Source: Paraglaciecola mesophila (lineage in GTDB: Bacteria > Pseudomonadota > Gammaproteobacteria > Enterobacterales > Alteromonadaceae). From it: 64,000 bases of DNA. Positions 35,328 through 44,805 of this stretch are shown in pieces (the stretch's first letter is position 1; the number at the start of each line of letters is the position of its first letter). The notes beneath the pieces are model-generated. The model did not search any database and was not told where the DNA came from. It was given only the letters and a program-made list of their open reading frames with translations. Location: NCBI RefSeq assembly GCF_009906955.1, contig NZ_CP047656.1, positions 4,339,001 through 4,403,000 of the forward strand, in the 5' to 3' direction. The translations under genes and the position numbers were made by a program.

Positions 35328-36222
35328 TAGCACTTATTGTGGAATGATTGCCATCGTTGGCCGTCCAAATGTTGGTAAATCAACGTTACTGAATGCGCTT
35401 CTAGGGCAAAAAGTAAGTATCACGTCGCGCAAACCACAAACTACGCGACATCGCATTATGGGCATTGATACCGAGGAAAATCGGCAAGCTATTTATGTAG
35501 ACACACCGGGTCTGCATATAGAAGAAAAGCGCGCCATTAACCGTTTTATGAATCGCGCAGCGTCGAGTTCTATTGCGGATGTGGGTTTAGTGTTGTTCGT
35601 TGTCGAAGGCACTAAATGGAATGAAGACGATCAAATGGTGTTGAACAAGGTTATGCATAGCAACGTACCTTGTTGGTTGATCGTTAACAAATCTGACAAT
35701 GTGAAAGACAAAGAAGTATTACTGCCGCACTTAAAGTGGTTAGGTGAACAATACGCCTTCGATAAGATCATGCCTATTTCTGCCAGAAACGGTAAAAACG
35801 TCAATGAATTACGAGAGATGGTGAATGAGTCGTTACCTGAAAGTGAGTTTTATTTTCCAGAAGACTATATTACTGACCGTTCCAGTCGATTTATGGCCGC
35901 CGAGATCATTCGTGAAAAATTGATGCGCTTCACGGGTGATGAATTACCTTACTCAATTACTGTTGAAATAGAGCAATTTATGATGGCCGACAACGGAGTT
36001 TATCGTATCAACGGCTTAATCTTAGTTGAGCGAGATAGCCAAAAAAGTATGGTAATTGGTAAAGCAGGCCAACGCTTGAAAACCATCGGTGCTGAAGCCA
36101 GAAAAGACATGGAAAACTTATTCGACAACAAGGTATTTCTAGAGCTTTGGGTCAAAGTGAAATCAGGTTGGGCAGATGATGAGCGTGCATTGCGTAGTTT
36201 AGGTTATGGCCAAGACAACTAA
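35320..36222 (+). CDS. era: GTPase Era
   Basis: Essential GTPase in 16S rRNA maturation and 30S assembly. G1 is GRPNVGKS near residue 14, G3 is DTPG (YVDTPGLHIEE), and G4 is NKSD. The C-terminal KH domain contains VIGKAGQRLKTIGAEAR. Length 300. In many gammaproteobacteria era is followed by recO and pdxJ; here an 83-bp gap and pdxH follow instead. Confidence 0.97.
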   Translation: MSNSTYCGMIAIVGRPNVGKSTLLNALLGQKVSITSRKPQTTRHRIMGIDTEENRQAIYVDTPGLHIEEKRAINRFMNRAASSSIADVGLVLFVVEGTKWNEDDQMVLNKVMHSNVPCWLIVNKSDNVKDKEVLLPHLKWLGEQYAFDKIMPISARNGKNVNELREMVNESLPESEFYFPEDYITDRSSRFMAAEIIREKLMRFTGDELPYSITVEIEQFMMADNGVYRINGLILVERDSQKSMVIGKAGQRLKTIGAEARKDMENLFDNKVFLELWVKVKSGWADDERALRSLGYGQDN

Positions 36223-36305
36223 TCCGTCTTTCCTACTAGTACGTAGTACTTAAAAATTCATATCACCACCAACCTTATTGAAATGTGTTTTTGAGGGAGT
36301 AAATC

Positions 36306-36959
36306 ATGCAGCCATTAAGTCAGATAAGACGCGAATATAGTCAAGGGCACCTTACTGAAGGATCCCTGCTGAGCGATCCCTATTTGCAGTTTAATCTGTG
36401 GATGGGAGACGCTGTTGAGGCTGGTTTACCTGATCCCACCGCGATGACAGTTGCATCGGTAAATGACCAAGGCCAGCCTTCGCAACGCATCGTTCTACTG
36501 AAAGACGTAATTGGTGGTGATTTCGTTTTTTACACCAATTTGGGAAGCCGAAAAGCCCAAGACATAATGTCTAATAGCAAGGTTTCTTTGCATTTTCCTT
36601 GGCATATTTTAGAGCGTCAAGTGCATGTGCGGGGCACAGCTTCACTTGTGCCGCGAGATGCGGTGCAAAAATATTTTTCATCTCGGCCTATATCCAGTCA
36701 GCTCGCTGCCTGGACTTCGAAACAAAGCCAGCCAATCGATAGTCGTGAAGCACTGCTAGCGCGATTCGAAGAAACAAAAAATACCTTTTCAAATAAAGAT
36801 ATTCCAGCGCCTGAGTTTTGGGGAGGATTTAAAGTCACCCCGCAGGAAATCGAATTTTGGCAGGGTGGTGATCATCGTTTGCACGATCGATTTGTGTTTA
36901 GCCGTAACGTTAGCCATGAAAACAGTGCAAATTGGTCCGTTCAACGATTGATGCCATAG
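36306..36959 (+). CDS. pdxH: Pyridoxamine/pyridoxine 5'-phosphate oxidase
   Basis: FMN-dependent enzyme making pyridoxal 5'-phosphate. The 217-residue protein shows PTAMTVASVNDQGQPSQRIVLLKD, FYTNLGSRKAQDI, RQVHVRGTASLV, and the C-terminal PdxH signature EFWQGGDHRLHDRFVFSR. The usual final RLAP is RLMP here. GAGGGAGT lies upstream of the ATG. It probably has its own promoter in the 83-bp gap after era. Confidence 0.96.
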   Translation: MQPLSQIRREYSQGHLTEGSLLSDPYLQFNLWMGDAVEAGLPDPTAMTVASVNDQGQPSQRIVLLKDVIGGDFVFYTNLGSRKAQDIMSNSKVSLHFPWHILERQVHVRGTASLVPRDAVQKYFSSRPISSQLAAWTSKQSQPIDSREALLARFEETKNTFSNKDIPAPEFWGGFKVTPQEIEFWQGGDHRLHDRFVFSRNVSHENSANWSVQRLMP

Positions 36960-36972
36960 CCAGTTGCCACTC

Positions 36973-37743
36973 GTGATTGATAGTCACTGTCATTTAAATT
37001 TTTCTGCTTTCAACTCTGATCGCAAGCAAGTACTTCAAACGTGCACCGAACGCGGTGTGAGCTCATTAGTCATCCCCGGTACTCAAGCGAATTCATGGGA
37101 TAATCTTATCTCTCTTTGCAAGCGCTCTACTCGACTTAACTTCGCCTTGGGGTTGCATCCCTATTTCTTAGATGATTATTGTGAATCTCACTTACAACAG
37201 TTAGACGAACTATTAACGCTGCAAAAAGGGCATGTGGTTGCGGTGGGTGAGATTGGCCTAGATTTCAGCTTGTCGATTGATAGTGATTTGCAAGAGCAAG
37301 TATTTGCTGCACAGATATGCTTAGCCGAGCAGCATGATCTTCCGATTATTGTGCATCACAGGCGCTCGCACAACGCTTTGATCCGAATACTAAAGGAGAA
37401 ATGTTTTGGCAACGGCGGCATCATTCATGCGTTTTCCGGCAGTTTTCAAGAGGCACAAACCTATATCGAACTTGGGTTTAAGTTAGGGGTTGGAGGCATC
37501 ATTACTTACCCTAGAGCGAAAAAGACCCGGGCGGTCATTGCTAAAGTCCCCCTTACTAGCCTCGTGTTGGAAACCGATGCCCCTGATATGCCTATTAATA
37601 ACAAGCAAGGGCAACGCAATAGTCCGATTTATTTGCCGATTATTTTAGAAGCACTTCAGGCATTGCGTTGTGAATCTGCTGAAGTGGTAAAACAAGCCTG
37701 TTGGCAAAATACCCTTGATATATTAGCGAATATCAAACGTTAG
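36973..37743 (+). CDS. yjjV: TatD-family metal-dependent hydrolase YjjV-like
   Basis: Probable metal-dependent nuclease/hydrolase. Metal-binding motifs: DSHCHLNF at the N-terminus, GEIGLDF, a PIIVHHRRSHN histidine cluster, HAFSGS, and VLETDAPDMPI. The GGIITYPRAKKTR segment is typical of YjjV rather than TatD or YcfH. The start is uncertain: GTG 36973 gives MIDSHCH, the family start; TTG 36964 would add three residues. No ribosome site is clear for either. It follows pdxH by 13 bp. Confidence 0.9.
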   Translation: MIDSHCHLNFSAFNSDRKQVLQTCTERGVSSLVIPGTQANSWDNLISLCKRSTRLNFALGLHPYFLDDYCESHLQQLDELLTLQKGHVVAVGEIGLDFSLSIDSDLQEQVFAAQICLAEQHDLPIIVHHRRSHNALIRILKEKCFGNGGIIHAFSGSFQEAQTYIELGFKLGVGGIITYPRAKKTRAVIAKVPLTSLVLETDAPDMPINNKQGQRNSPIYLPIILEALQALRCESAEVVKQACWQNTLDILANIKR

Positions 37744-37744
37744 G

Positions 37745-38374
37745 TTATTGATTTCTTTTCTCTACGTCATTGGGATGCATGTAACGGCGGTAACGAACTT
37801 TATAGAAAACACGGGTGATCAGCAGGGCTGCCAGTGCGGCTAACATACCTAATACCTGCGTTTGTTGACGTAACTGACTTTGGTATTCACTGTGTAACGC
37901 CATCACACTTTGTTCGTTCAGTAATAAACGAACATAGCCATATATCTGTTTCTCGACGCGTATGTCTTTAACGAAAACAAGCGGGGTATCGTGTCCATCG
38001 TCTAGGTATTTTTCGACAATTGTGTTTACTGTGCCTTGTTGGGCAACTTGCTGACCGTACTGATCGTATACCGCAACGGCTTCAACATGTGGGTCGTTCA
38101 TGACAATTGAAAGCAATTGCTCAATTCTTGCCGTATCGTTGTCGATTAAAGGTTGGGCAATAATTTTGCTACTGATCAACCCTAAGCTATTGCCTAATTG
38201 AGTACGCTGCTTTTGTTGCCAGTCCTGAGCGTTATCCTTATCTACAAACCAGAGGTTAACAAACAACAATACCATTACGATCACAATGATCAGATTAACG
38301 ATACGCTTGAAAATTGAGTAGCGACTATGAATATGTAAGTCGGCTGTATGTAGAAGTGATTTTGCCATGCTCAT
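37745..38374 (-). CDS. YtjB/AhpA (Smp)-like membrane protein
   Basis: A 209-residue inner membrane protein with an N-terminal helix (about 25-44), a periplasmic PAS/Cache-like domain (VEAVAVYDQYGQQVAQQG...IYGYVRLLLN), and a second helix near 170-187. Size, topology and the VYDQYG and YVRLLL elements match the YtjB/Smp family, whose function is unknown. ATG 38374 is preferred over a TTG four codons upstream. It converges on yjjV with one base between stop codons. The usual neighbour serB is not here. Confidence 0.75.
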   Translation of the reverse strand: MSMAKSLLHTADLHIHSRYSIFKRIVNLIIVIVMVLLFVNLWFVDKDNAQDWQQKQRTQLGNSLGLISSKIIAQPLIDNDTARIEQLLSIVMNDPHVEAVAVYDQYGQQVAQQGTVNTIVEKYLDDGHDTPLVFVKDIRVEKQIYGYVRLLLNEQSVMALHSEYQSQLRQQTQVLGMLAALAALLITRVFYKVRYRRYMHPNDVEKRNQ

Positions 38375-38598
38375 ATTGCGAGACAATAAGGTAAGCGCAC
38401 CGTTTTGCCAAGAAATTTCGTGTGTTAACCATTAAATACAGTCCAAATTGTTGATTATTTTACCGTTCAATGTGTCGGATTTTAATGAATGCAGCAATTA
38501 CTTCGTTAGTTGTGCATTTCTCTACAGCGCAAGCGTTGAAACAGACTAGAGAACGCTATATCTTTATCACGCTATCTCTTGGGCATAATAGGAAGACT

Positions 38599-39519
38599 AT
38601 GATATCTGTTAAGAATCTGTCGAAAACGTTTGGCGATTTTTCTGCTGTAGAAGATTTAAATTTTGATATTAAGCCAGGTGACATTGTTGGTTTCTTAGGA
38701 CCAAATGGTGCTGGCAAATCCACCACCATGAAAATGCTCACAGGCTTCTTGCAGCCAAGTCAGGGCGATATAAATGTGTTTGACATGCCAATCACTCAAC
38801 AGGCGAAACGTATTCAAGAAAGAATTGGCTACTTGCCTGAGGGCGCACCTGCCTACGGGGATATGACAACCTATCAATTTTTGAAATTCATTGCTGAAGT
38901 ACGCGGTTTTAAAGGTACTGAAAAAGAGCAGCGTATCAGGAACGTTATACAAAAAATTGAGTTGCAAGAGGTCGTCAATAGACCAATAGAAAACTTATCG
39001 AAGGGCTTTAAACGTCGCGTGGGCTTAGCCCAAGCACTTATTCACGATCCTGATATTTTGATATTGGATGAGCCCACCGATGGGCTTGATCCTAATCAAA
39101 AACACCAAGTGCGTGAATTAATCACCCAGTTAGCGAAAGATAAGATTGTCATTATCTCTACGCATATTTTAGAAGAGGTGACTGCGGTGTGTAATCGGGT
39201 GATGATCATCGCCAAAGGCAAGCTGTTATTTGATGACACGCCCTTACGTTTGCAACAACGCTCTCGCTATTATCAAGCGGTCACTATTCATTTAAGTTAC
39301 CTTGCAGATATTTCTGGTTTGGCTGAATTAGAGGGAGTTGCAGAGATGGAAGTCGAGCAAAAAACCGGCCATGTGACCCTCTTTCCCGAGCCGGGGCAAC
39401 ATATACTGCACGAGATCACCGCTCATGTTCAACGGGCTAAATTACCCGTAGATACCTTGTTTATCGAGCAAGGACGTTTAGATCAAGTCTTTAGAGATTT
39501 AACTACAGAGGTTGCTTAG
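38599..39519 (+). CDS. ABC transporter ATPase, GldA-like
   Basis: ATP-binding subunit of an exporter-type ABC system. It has Walker A GPNGAGKST, signature LSKGFKRRVGLAQAL, Walker B DILILDEPTDGLDP, and an H-loop (ISTHILEE). A C-terminal extension of about 90 residues follows, as in GldA/NosF-like ATPases. ATG 38599 is chosen for its AGGAAG site and the canonical start (ISVKNLSKTFG); the longer frame from 38470 runs through the intergenic leader. Head of a four-gene cassette with permease, GldG-like and DUF4340 genes. Confidence 0.93.
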   Translation: MISVKNLSKTFGDFSAVEDLNFDIKPGDIVGFLGPNGAGKSTTMKMLTGFLQPSQGDINVFDMPITQQAKRIQERIGYLPEGAPAYGDMTTYQFLKFIAEVRGFKGTEKEQRIRNVIQKIELQEVVNRPIENLSKGFKRRVGLAQALIHDPDILILDEPTDGLDPNQKHQVRELITQLAKDKIVIISTHILEEVTAVCNRVMIIAKGKLLFDDTPLRLQQRSRYYQAVTIHLSYLADISGLAELEGVAEMEVEQKTGHVTLFPEPGQHILHEITAHVQRAKLPVDTLFIEQGRLDQVFRDLTTEVA

Positions 39520-39521
39520 TT

Positions 39522-40256
39522 GTGGCGCATATTTTTATTTTGTTTAAACGTGAGTTTGCAGGCTATTTCGCCTCTCCTGTAGCTTACGTATTTATCGGGA
39601 TCTTTCTTGTATTGTCTTCAGTGTTCGCCTTTTTTATCGGGGGGCTCTATGAGCGCGGTCAAGCCGATTTACTGGCGTTTTTTAACTTTCATCCCTGGCT
39701 ATATTTGTTCCTAGTACCTGCTATTGCTATGCGCAGTTGGGCTGAGGAACGTAAAAGTGGCAGTATCGAATTATTGATGACCCTTCCTGTCAGCACGTGG
39801 CAGGCAATGTTAGGTAAGTTTTTAGCCGCATGGAGTGTGTTAGGTTTAGCATTAATGCTGACGTTTCCATTGTGGTTAACGGTGAATTATCTCGGGCAGC
39901 CTGATAACGGTATCATTGTCGCTGCTTATCTGGGCAGTTGGTTGATGGCTGGCGCCTTTCTTGCGATTGGCATGTGTATGTCTGCATTGTCGAAAAATCA
40001 AATTATTGCATTTATTCTGGCCATCGTGGTGTGTTTTGTTTTTGTGGTCAGTGGCAGCTCTATTGTACTTGATGCATTTAAGGGGTGGGCGCCGACATTG
40101 CTACTCGATACAGTGGCGTCTTTTAGCTTTTTGACACATTTTGAGGCCATGGCAAAAGGTGTGATTGCACTAAGTGATGTAGGGTATTTTTTAATTGTTA
40201 CCGCAGCGTGGTTGTATGCCGGTCTGCTTATTATTGAACAAAAGAAGGCGGATTAA
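39522..40256 (+). CDS. ABC transporter permease, GldF-like
   Basis: A 244-residue membrane protein with six helices. It shows the ABC-2 permease features FKREFAGYFASPVAYVF at the N-terminus and RSWAEERKSGSIELLMTLPVS after helix 2, both typical of GldF/NosY-like permeases. GTG start at 39522, two bases after the ATPase stop. It pairs with the GldA-like ATPase. Confidence 0.92.
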   Translation: MAHIFILFKREFAGYFASPVAYVFIGIFLVLSSVFAFFIGGLYERGQADLLAFFNFHPWLYLFLVPAIAMRSWAEERKSGSIELLMTLPVSTWQAMLGKFLAAWSVLGLALMLTFPLWLTVNYLGQPDNGIIVAAYLGSWLMAGAFLAIGMCMSALSKNQIIAFILAIVVCFVFVVSGSSIVLDAFKGWAPTLLLDTVASFSFLTHFEAMAKGVIALSDVGYFLIVTAAWLYAGLLIIEQKKAD

Positions 40257-40258
40257 CC

Positions 40259-42136
40259 ATGTCTACTCGATTTACCACCTGGTTAAGTATGCTATTTATC
40301 GCAATTTTGTTTTGCGCTCTGGTGTTACTCAATAATCAATTGCTCAGCGCTTATCGTGTTGATTTGACTGAAAACAAGGTTTATTCACTGTCACAAGGTA
40401 GCGAACAAATATTAACGGAAATCGATGAGCCGCTAAATTTGTATTTTTTCTTTTCTGATAAAGCGGCAAAAAATATGACGACTTTGCGTAATTATGCCGC
40501 CAGGGTACAAAGTTTACTCGAGGAATATGCTGAGCGCTCGAATGGTAAGATTAAGCTTCATATTCTTGACCCCGAACCTTTTTCTGAAAAAGAGGATAAA
40601 GCTGATCAGTTTGGCTTAACCGCAGCCAATATTGGGACTGCAGGTGAAGCGGTTTATTTGGGGTTAGGGGCAACAAACGCACTAGATGATCAGCAAGTCA
40701 TCGCGTTTTTTGACCCTCAGCAAGAGCGGTTCTTAGAATATGAGATCAGCAAGTTAATTTATCAGTTGGTCAATCCTAAGCAAGTCAAAGTAACGCTATT
40801 GACCGATTTACCCGTAGGCGGTGGGCAAAATCCTATGACAGGGGAGTTTGAACAGCCGTGGACCTTTTATACCCAGCTACAGCAATTATATGTCGTGGAT
40901 AAAATTGCCAGCGATGCCACTGAGCTTCCCAAAGGCACGGATGTACTAATCGTTGCACACCCGAAAAACCTTAGTGAAGAGCTGTTGTTTTCCATTGATC
41001 AGTACGTTATGCAAGGAGGGAGGGCACTAATATTTGTGGATCCGCACAATGAATCAGATCAAATGAGCATGTTAACTGGCGCGGGGATGGGAGCAAATAG
41101 CTCTAACTTAGCCCGCTTGTTCGATGCTTGGGGCGTTGACTTTGACCCGCAATATGTATTACTTGATGCCTATGCGGGATTAGACGTGCGCACCCAAACT
41201 GGGGATGTCGCAAGGCATTTTGGTTTCGTGGGGCTTTCTCCAAATGAGCTAAACGCTACAGACGTGACGACCTCTAATTTAGATTTGATTAATGGTGCGT
41301 CTTTCGGCATTTTCAAGAAAAGCCCTAGGTCAGGGCTGCGTTGGAATGATCTTATTCACTCAACGGAAAATTCAGACCTTATCGATAGTGCGCAATATGC
41401 GCAAACACGTGAGCCACTTGCGCTTAGTCAAGCGTATAAGAGTGACAACAAGCAATATGTGCTTGCCACAAGATTAACAGGAAATGTTAAGTCGGCGTTT
41501 GAACAGCCGCCAGAAGGTATTCAAAGTGAAACCTTTGAGCAAAAAACGAAAGATATGAATGTCATTTTGGTAGGGGATACAGACCTACTTTCTGATCGTT
41601 TTTGGGTACAACAGTCTTCATTTTTTGGCCAGACAATCACCACGCCGTTTGCGAATAACGGAGATTTCGTCACTAACGCGGTCGAAAACCTCGCAGGTAG
41701 CAATGCGTTAATTAGTATTCGGAGTCGTGGCACGTTCGCTCGCCCATTCGATAAAGTTGAGCAACTTAAGCTCGTTGCTGAGCAGAAATTTCGTGAACAA
41801 GAAAAGATACTTCAACAACAATTAGATGAGACTGAATCGCAACTCAGTCAGTTGCAGGAACAACAAGGAGAAGGAGGCGCGTTGGTGATTTCATCTCAAC
41901 AGCAACAAGCCATAGATGACTTTATGGAACAAAAAATACAAATTCGTAAATCGCTACGAGAAGTGCGCCATCAATTAGATAAAGATATCGAAAATTTGGG
42001 TAACCTTATTAAATTTGTCAATATTGTCGTTGCTCCATTATTACTTGTCCTGCTGCTTATGGGAGCAAGACGCTTATTGCGCAGTCGTTACAACCCGAAT
42101 AAAGCGTTTTCGGTTGCTAAGGAAGGTCAAGCATGA
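40259..42136 (+). CDS. GldG-like ABC-associated periplasmic protein
   Basis: A 625-residue protein of the ABC_transp_aux/GldG type. It has a membrane helix at about 8-29, then a large periplasmic region beginning RVDLTENKVYSLSQGSEQIL, a hallmark of the family. A Rossmann-like domain follows (VLIVAHPKNLSEELLFSIDQYVMQGGRALIFVDP). A coiled coil near 505-545 (EQKFREQEKILQQQLDETES) precedes a final helix (about 580-600). Its 3' end overlaps the DUF4340 gene by ATGA. Confidence 0.9.
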   Translation: MSTRFTTWLSMLFIAILFCALVLLNNQLLSAYRVDLTENKVYSLSQGSEQILTEIDEPLNLYFFFSDKAAKNMTTLRNYAARVQSLLEEYAERSNGKIKLHILDPEPFSEKEDKADQFGLTAANIGTAGEAVYLGLGATNALDDQQVIAFFDPQQERFLEYEISKLIYQLVNPKQVKVTLLTDLPVGGGQNPMTGEFEQPWTFYTQLQQLYVVDKIASDATELPKGTDVLIVAHPKNLSEELLFSIDQYVMQGGRALIFVDPHNESDQMSMLTGAGMGANSSNLARLFDAWGVDFDPQYVLLDAYAGLDVRTQTGDVARHFGFVGLSPNELNATDVTTSNLDLINGASFGIFKKSPRSGLRWNDLIHSTENSDLIDSAQYAQTREPLALSQAYKSDNKQYVLATRLTGNVKSAFEQPPEGIQSETFEQKTKDMNVILVGDTDLLSDRFWVQQSSFFGQTITTPFANNGDFVTNAVENLAGSNALISIRSRGTFARPFDKVEQLKLVAEQKFREQEKILQQQLDETESQLSQLQEQQGEGGALVISSQQQQAIDDFMEQKIQIRKSLREVRHQLDKDIENLGNLIKFVNIVVAPLLLVLLLMGARRLLRSRYNPNKAFSVAKEGQA

Positions 42137-43173
42137 ATCGCTCTTTAGTTGTTCTTGTAGCAATGACAATATTGGCATGCGGGGCGGGGTATTGGTTATT
42201 GCAAAGTAACCTAAACTCACAAGATAGCGTCCAGAAAGCACTTCCTTCGTTGAGTGACAGCGCCGCGTCGGTTGATCGCGTTACCTTGACTAATGCAACT
42301 GGGGTCTTGCTTAATGCCAGACGTGATGGCGATCGTTGGCAAACAGAAGTATACAGCGATGACAGTACGCAAATCGGTATGTTTCCGGTAGAACGTGAAA
42401 AGCTTGCCAACTTAGTCAATGCGTTGGCACAAGCTGAATTGATTGAGCCTAAAACAAACAAGAAAAGTAATTACCACCATCTTGGTTTACAAGATATTTC
42501 TGCAAATGACAGTTTGGCTACCTTGGTTACCCTCGGAGGTAATGGTAAGTCATGGCAAATCCTAGTGGGAAATCATTCTTCCATAGGCAATAAAAGCTAT
42601 TTACGTCAACCTAAGCAAACGCAAGCATGGCTAAGCGATCGTACCGTCGATTTACCTTTGACCAACAGTGAATGGTTACAGCAACCTATTTTACCCTTCG
42701 ACGAAACAGACTTGTCTAGCATTTCTCGTATTGATGGCGATGCTTGGCAAATTGTAAGAACGGAGCCCGACGAGGGCTTTGTTTTAACAGGCAGAGGAGA
42801 GAATCAAGCACTAAAATACGCTGGTGTATTAGATGCCATTGCACTGAATGTAGCTGGGCTACATTTCGAGCAACTTATGCCTCTATCATCGCTAGAATGG
42901 GAAACATTGGACCCTATGGTTATGCTTGATGTTAGTACTGCTTATGGTCACGCATTTCGTATTGAACTGGCTCAGCAACAAGACAGCGCATACCTGCGCA
43001 TTAGCAACGCGACTCCGAGGGATTATTGGGCTAATTGGATTTATAAGGTTGCTAAGTTTAATGCAGAACAGTTAAATAAAAACTTAGCGGATTTTTTACT
43101 TGAAAAAGCACAAGAAGAGGCGCAACAGCCAATTCGTTCCTACCCTATAGACGAAGGAGAGTCTCCGAGGTAG
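42133..43173 (+). CDS. DUF4340 domain protein
   Basis: A 346-residue exported protein with an N-terminal helix that ends ILAC-G, which could be a lipobox or a plain anchor. The mature part has the DUF4340 pattern: RDGDRWQTEVY, FPVEREKLANLVNALAQAEL, and KSYLRQPKQTQAWLSD. It is strictly coupled to the GldG-like gene and seems to be a regular fourth partner of this ABC type in proteobacteria. The substrate and role are unknown. It converges on the DUF1415 gene with 27 bp between. Confidence 0.85.
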   Translation: MNRSLVVLVAMTILACGAGYWLLQSNLNSQDSVQKALPSLSDSAASVDRVTLTNATGVLLNARRDGDRWQTEVYSDDSTQIGMFPVEREKLANLVNALAQAELIEPKTNKKSNYHHLGLQDISANDSLATLVTLGGNGKSWQILVGNHSSIGNKSYLRQPKQTQAWLSDRTVDLPLTNSEWLQQPILPFDETDLSSISRIDGDAWQIVRTEPDEGFVLTGRGENQALKYAGVLDAIALNVAGLHFEQLMPLSSLEWETLDPMVMLDVSTAYGHAFRIELAQQQDSAYLRISNATPRDYWANWIYKVAKFNAEQLNKNLADFLLEKAQEEAQQPIRSYPIDEGESPR

Positions 43174-43200
43174 GGCATCATTTTTAGCGAGCAGCACGTT

Positions 43201-43770
43201 TTACGCTTTGGAATGTGTCATGCGCAGTTGTTGCATGACATCTTTCCAGTAGGCTGGACCTAATTGGCGCGCCTTATCAATATTTCGTTGAGGAATGTTC
43301 TCAGGATTAGGGTAGGTTTTCAGTACCCGTTCGACGCTTTTCTCCCGTAAAATATGTAAAATCGGATAGGGCGCTCTATTGGTAAAGTGAGACAAGTCCT
43401 CAAGCGGTTCACCTTCAAAATAATAATCTGGATGAAAGCTCGCTAGCTGAAATTGCCCTCCGTACCCACTTTTGTCAATCAGCACTTGGCTCATATCAAC
43501 TAAGTCTAAATAGTCATCGAAGTTGGTAAACGCACAACTGAATATAATCAGGCTAGTCTCTATTTGTGCGTCTTGCTCTAGCTTTTGTAATTCGCTTAAA
43601 AACTGCTCAGTGGCATCGTTTAACGAATGCACGTCACTGACGGTATACGCAATTGTATTTCGTTCAAATTCGCGTTTTGCAAAAGGGCAGAAATTATGTC
43701 CAATAATGATGTCATTCAACCAGGTGCGAACGGCTTGAATGACATCACTGTGAGGCGCTGGGATATTCAC
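43201..43770 (-). CDS. DUF1415 family protein
   Basis: An uncharacterised cytoplasmic protein of about 189 residues. The signature is WLNDIIIGHNFCPFAKRE near the N-terminus, followed by DYLDLVD, LASFHPDYYFEG and RAPYPILHILRE. The Cys in NFCPFA is conserved in the family. GTG at 43770 is chosen because the longer frame begins with TTG inside folD. It lies just downstream of folD on the same strand, so probably in its transcript. Confidence 0.85.
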   Translation of the reverse strand: MNIPAPHSDVIQAVRTWLNDIIIGHNFCPFAKREFERNTIAYTVSDVHSLNDATEQFLSELQKLEQDAQIETSLIIFSCAFTNFDDYLDLVDMSQVLIDKSGYGGQFQLASFHPDYYFEGEPLEDLSHFTNRAPYPILHILREKSVERVLKTYPNPENIPQRNIDKARQLGPAYWKDVMQQLRMTHSKA

Positions 43771-43786
43771 GTGCGGCTGATATACC

Positions 43787-44644
43787 TTAGTTTGAATGAT
43801 ATTTAACGTAGGCTTCCAAGGTATTTTCAATCAGGCTTGCAACCGTCATAGGGCCGACACCACCAGGTACTGGGGTGATCCAGCCTGCACGTTGCTCAGC
43901 AGTTGGGTAATCTACATCACCAATGAGCGTGCCGTCAGTTTGGCGGTTGATACCCACATCGATCACGATAGCTCCAGGCTTAATCCACTCCCCAGGGATA
44001 AAAGCTGAAATTCCGACGGCGACCACAAGCAGGTCGGCGCGCTCCACGTGAGATTGCAGATCTTTGGTAAATTTATGGCAGCTAGTAACGGTACAGCCAG
44101 CAAGCAATAGCTCCATAAACATAGGACGGCCAACAATATTTGATGCCCCTACAATAACCGCATCAAGTCCTTTTATTGGGCGTTTAGTTGACTCAATGAG
44201 GGTCATTATGCCCTTAGGGGTACAAGGGCGTAGTGCTGGTATACGCTGGGCCAAGCGACCAATGTTGTAAGGATGGAAACCGTCTACATCTTTGTGCGGC
44301 AAAATACGCTCTAGTACTTGTTCTTTATCTAGGCCCGCAGGCAAAGGTAGCTGCACTAATATGCCATCAATTTCTTCATCAGCATTTAACGAATCGATCA
44401 ATTCGAGTAATTTTTGCTGTGAGGTAGTTGATGGTAAATCGTAAGATTTAGAAACAAAACCAACTTCTTCACAGGCTCTGCGCTTATTAGCCACATAGAC
44501 ATGAGATGCTGCATCGCTTCCTACTAATACAACTGCTAATCCTGGGGGGCGTTTACCCGAAGAAATAATAGATTCAACATGAGACCCAACGTGCTGACGC
44601 ACCTGTTGAGCAATTAATTTACCATCAATTTTTTGAGCAGGCAT
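43787..44644 (-). CDS. folD: Methylenetetrahydrofolate dehydrogenase / cyclohydrolase
   Basis: Bifunctional one-carbon enzyme interconverting methylene- and formyl-tetrahydrofolate. The 285-residue protein has YVANKRRACEEVGF (catalytic Lys and Tyr), ILVQLPLPAGLD, HPYNIGRLA, and the NADP-binding VIVGASNIVGRPM, plus PVPGGVGPMTVA at the C-terminus. Start ATG at 44644. The 161-bp gap upstream separates it from the divergent membrane-GNAT gene. Confidence 0.97.
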   Translation of the reverse strand: MPAQKIDGKLIAQQVRQHVGSHVESIISSGKRPPGLAVVLVGSDAASHVYVANKRRACEEVGFVSKSYDLPSTTSQQKLLELIDSLNADEEIDGILVQLPLPAGLDKEQVLERILPHKDVDGFHPYNIGRLAQRIPALRPCTPKGIMTLIESTKRPIKGLDAVIVGASNIVGRPMFMELLLAGCTVTSCHKFTKDLQSHVERADLLVVAVGISAFIPGEWIKPGAIVIDVGINRQTDGTLIGDVDYPTAEQRAGWITPVPGGVGPMTVASLIENTLEAYVKYHSN

Positions 44645-44805
44645 AGTTTAAAGTAACTGAAAGACTAGGGGCCAGTATTGTCACATAATGTGCCAGATTC
44701 AACAATCCGACTTAGACGAATTTGTAAATAGTATCGAATCTACTTGCTCCATCGCATCATCTAAACAAATATATGCACATAATTGTTCAGTAAGACTTTA
44801 CAAAG

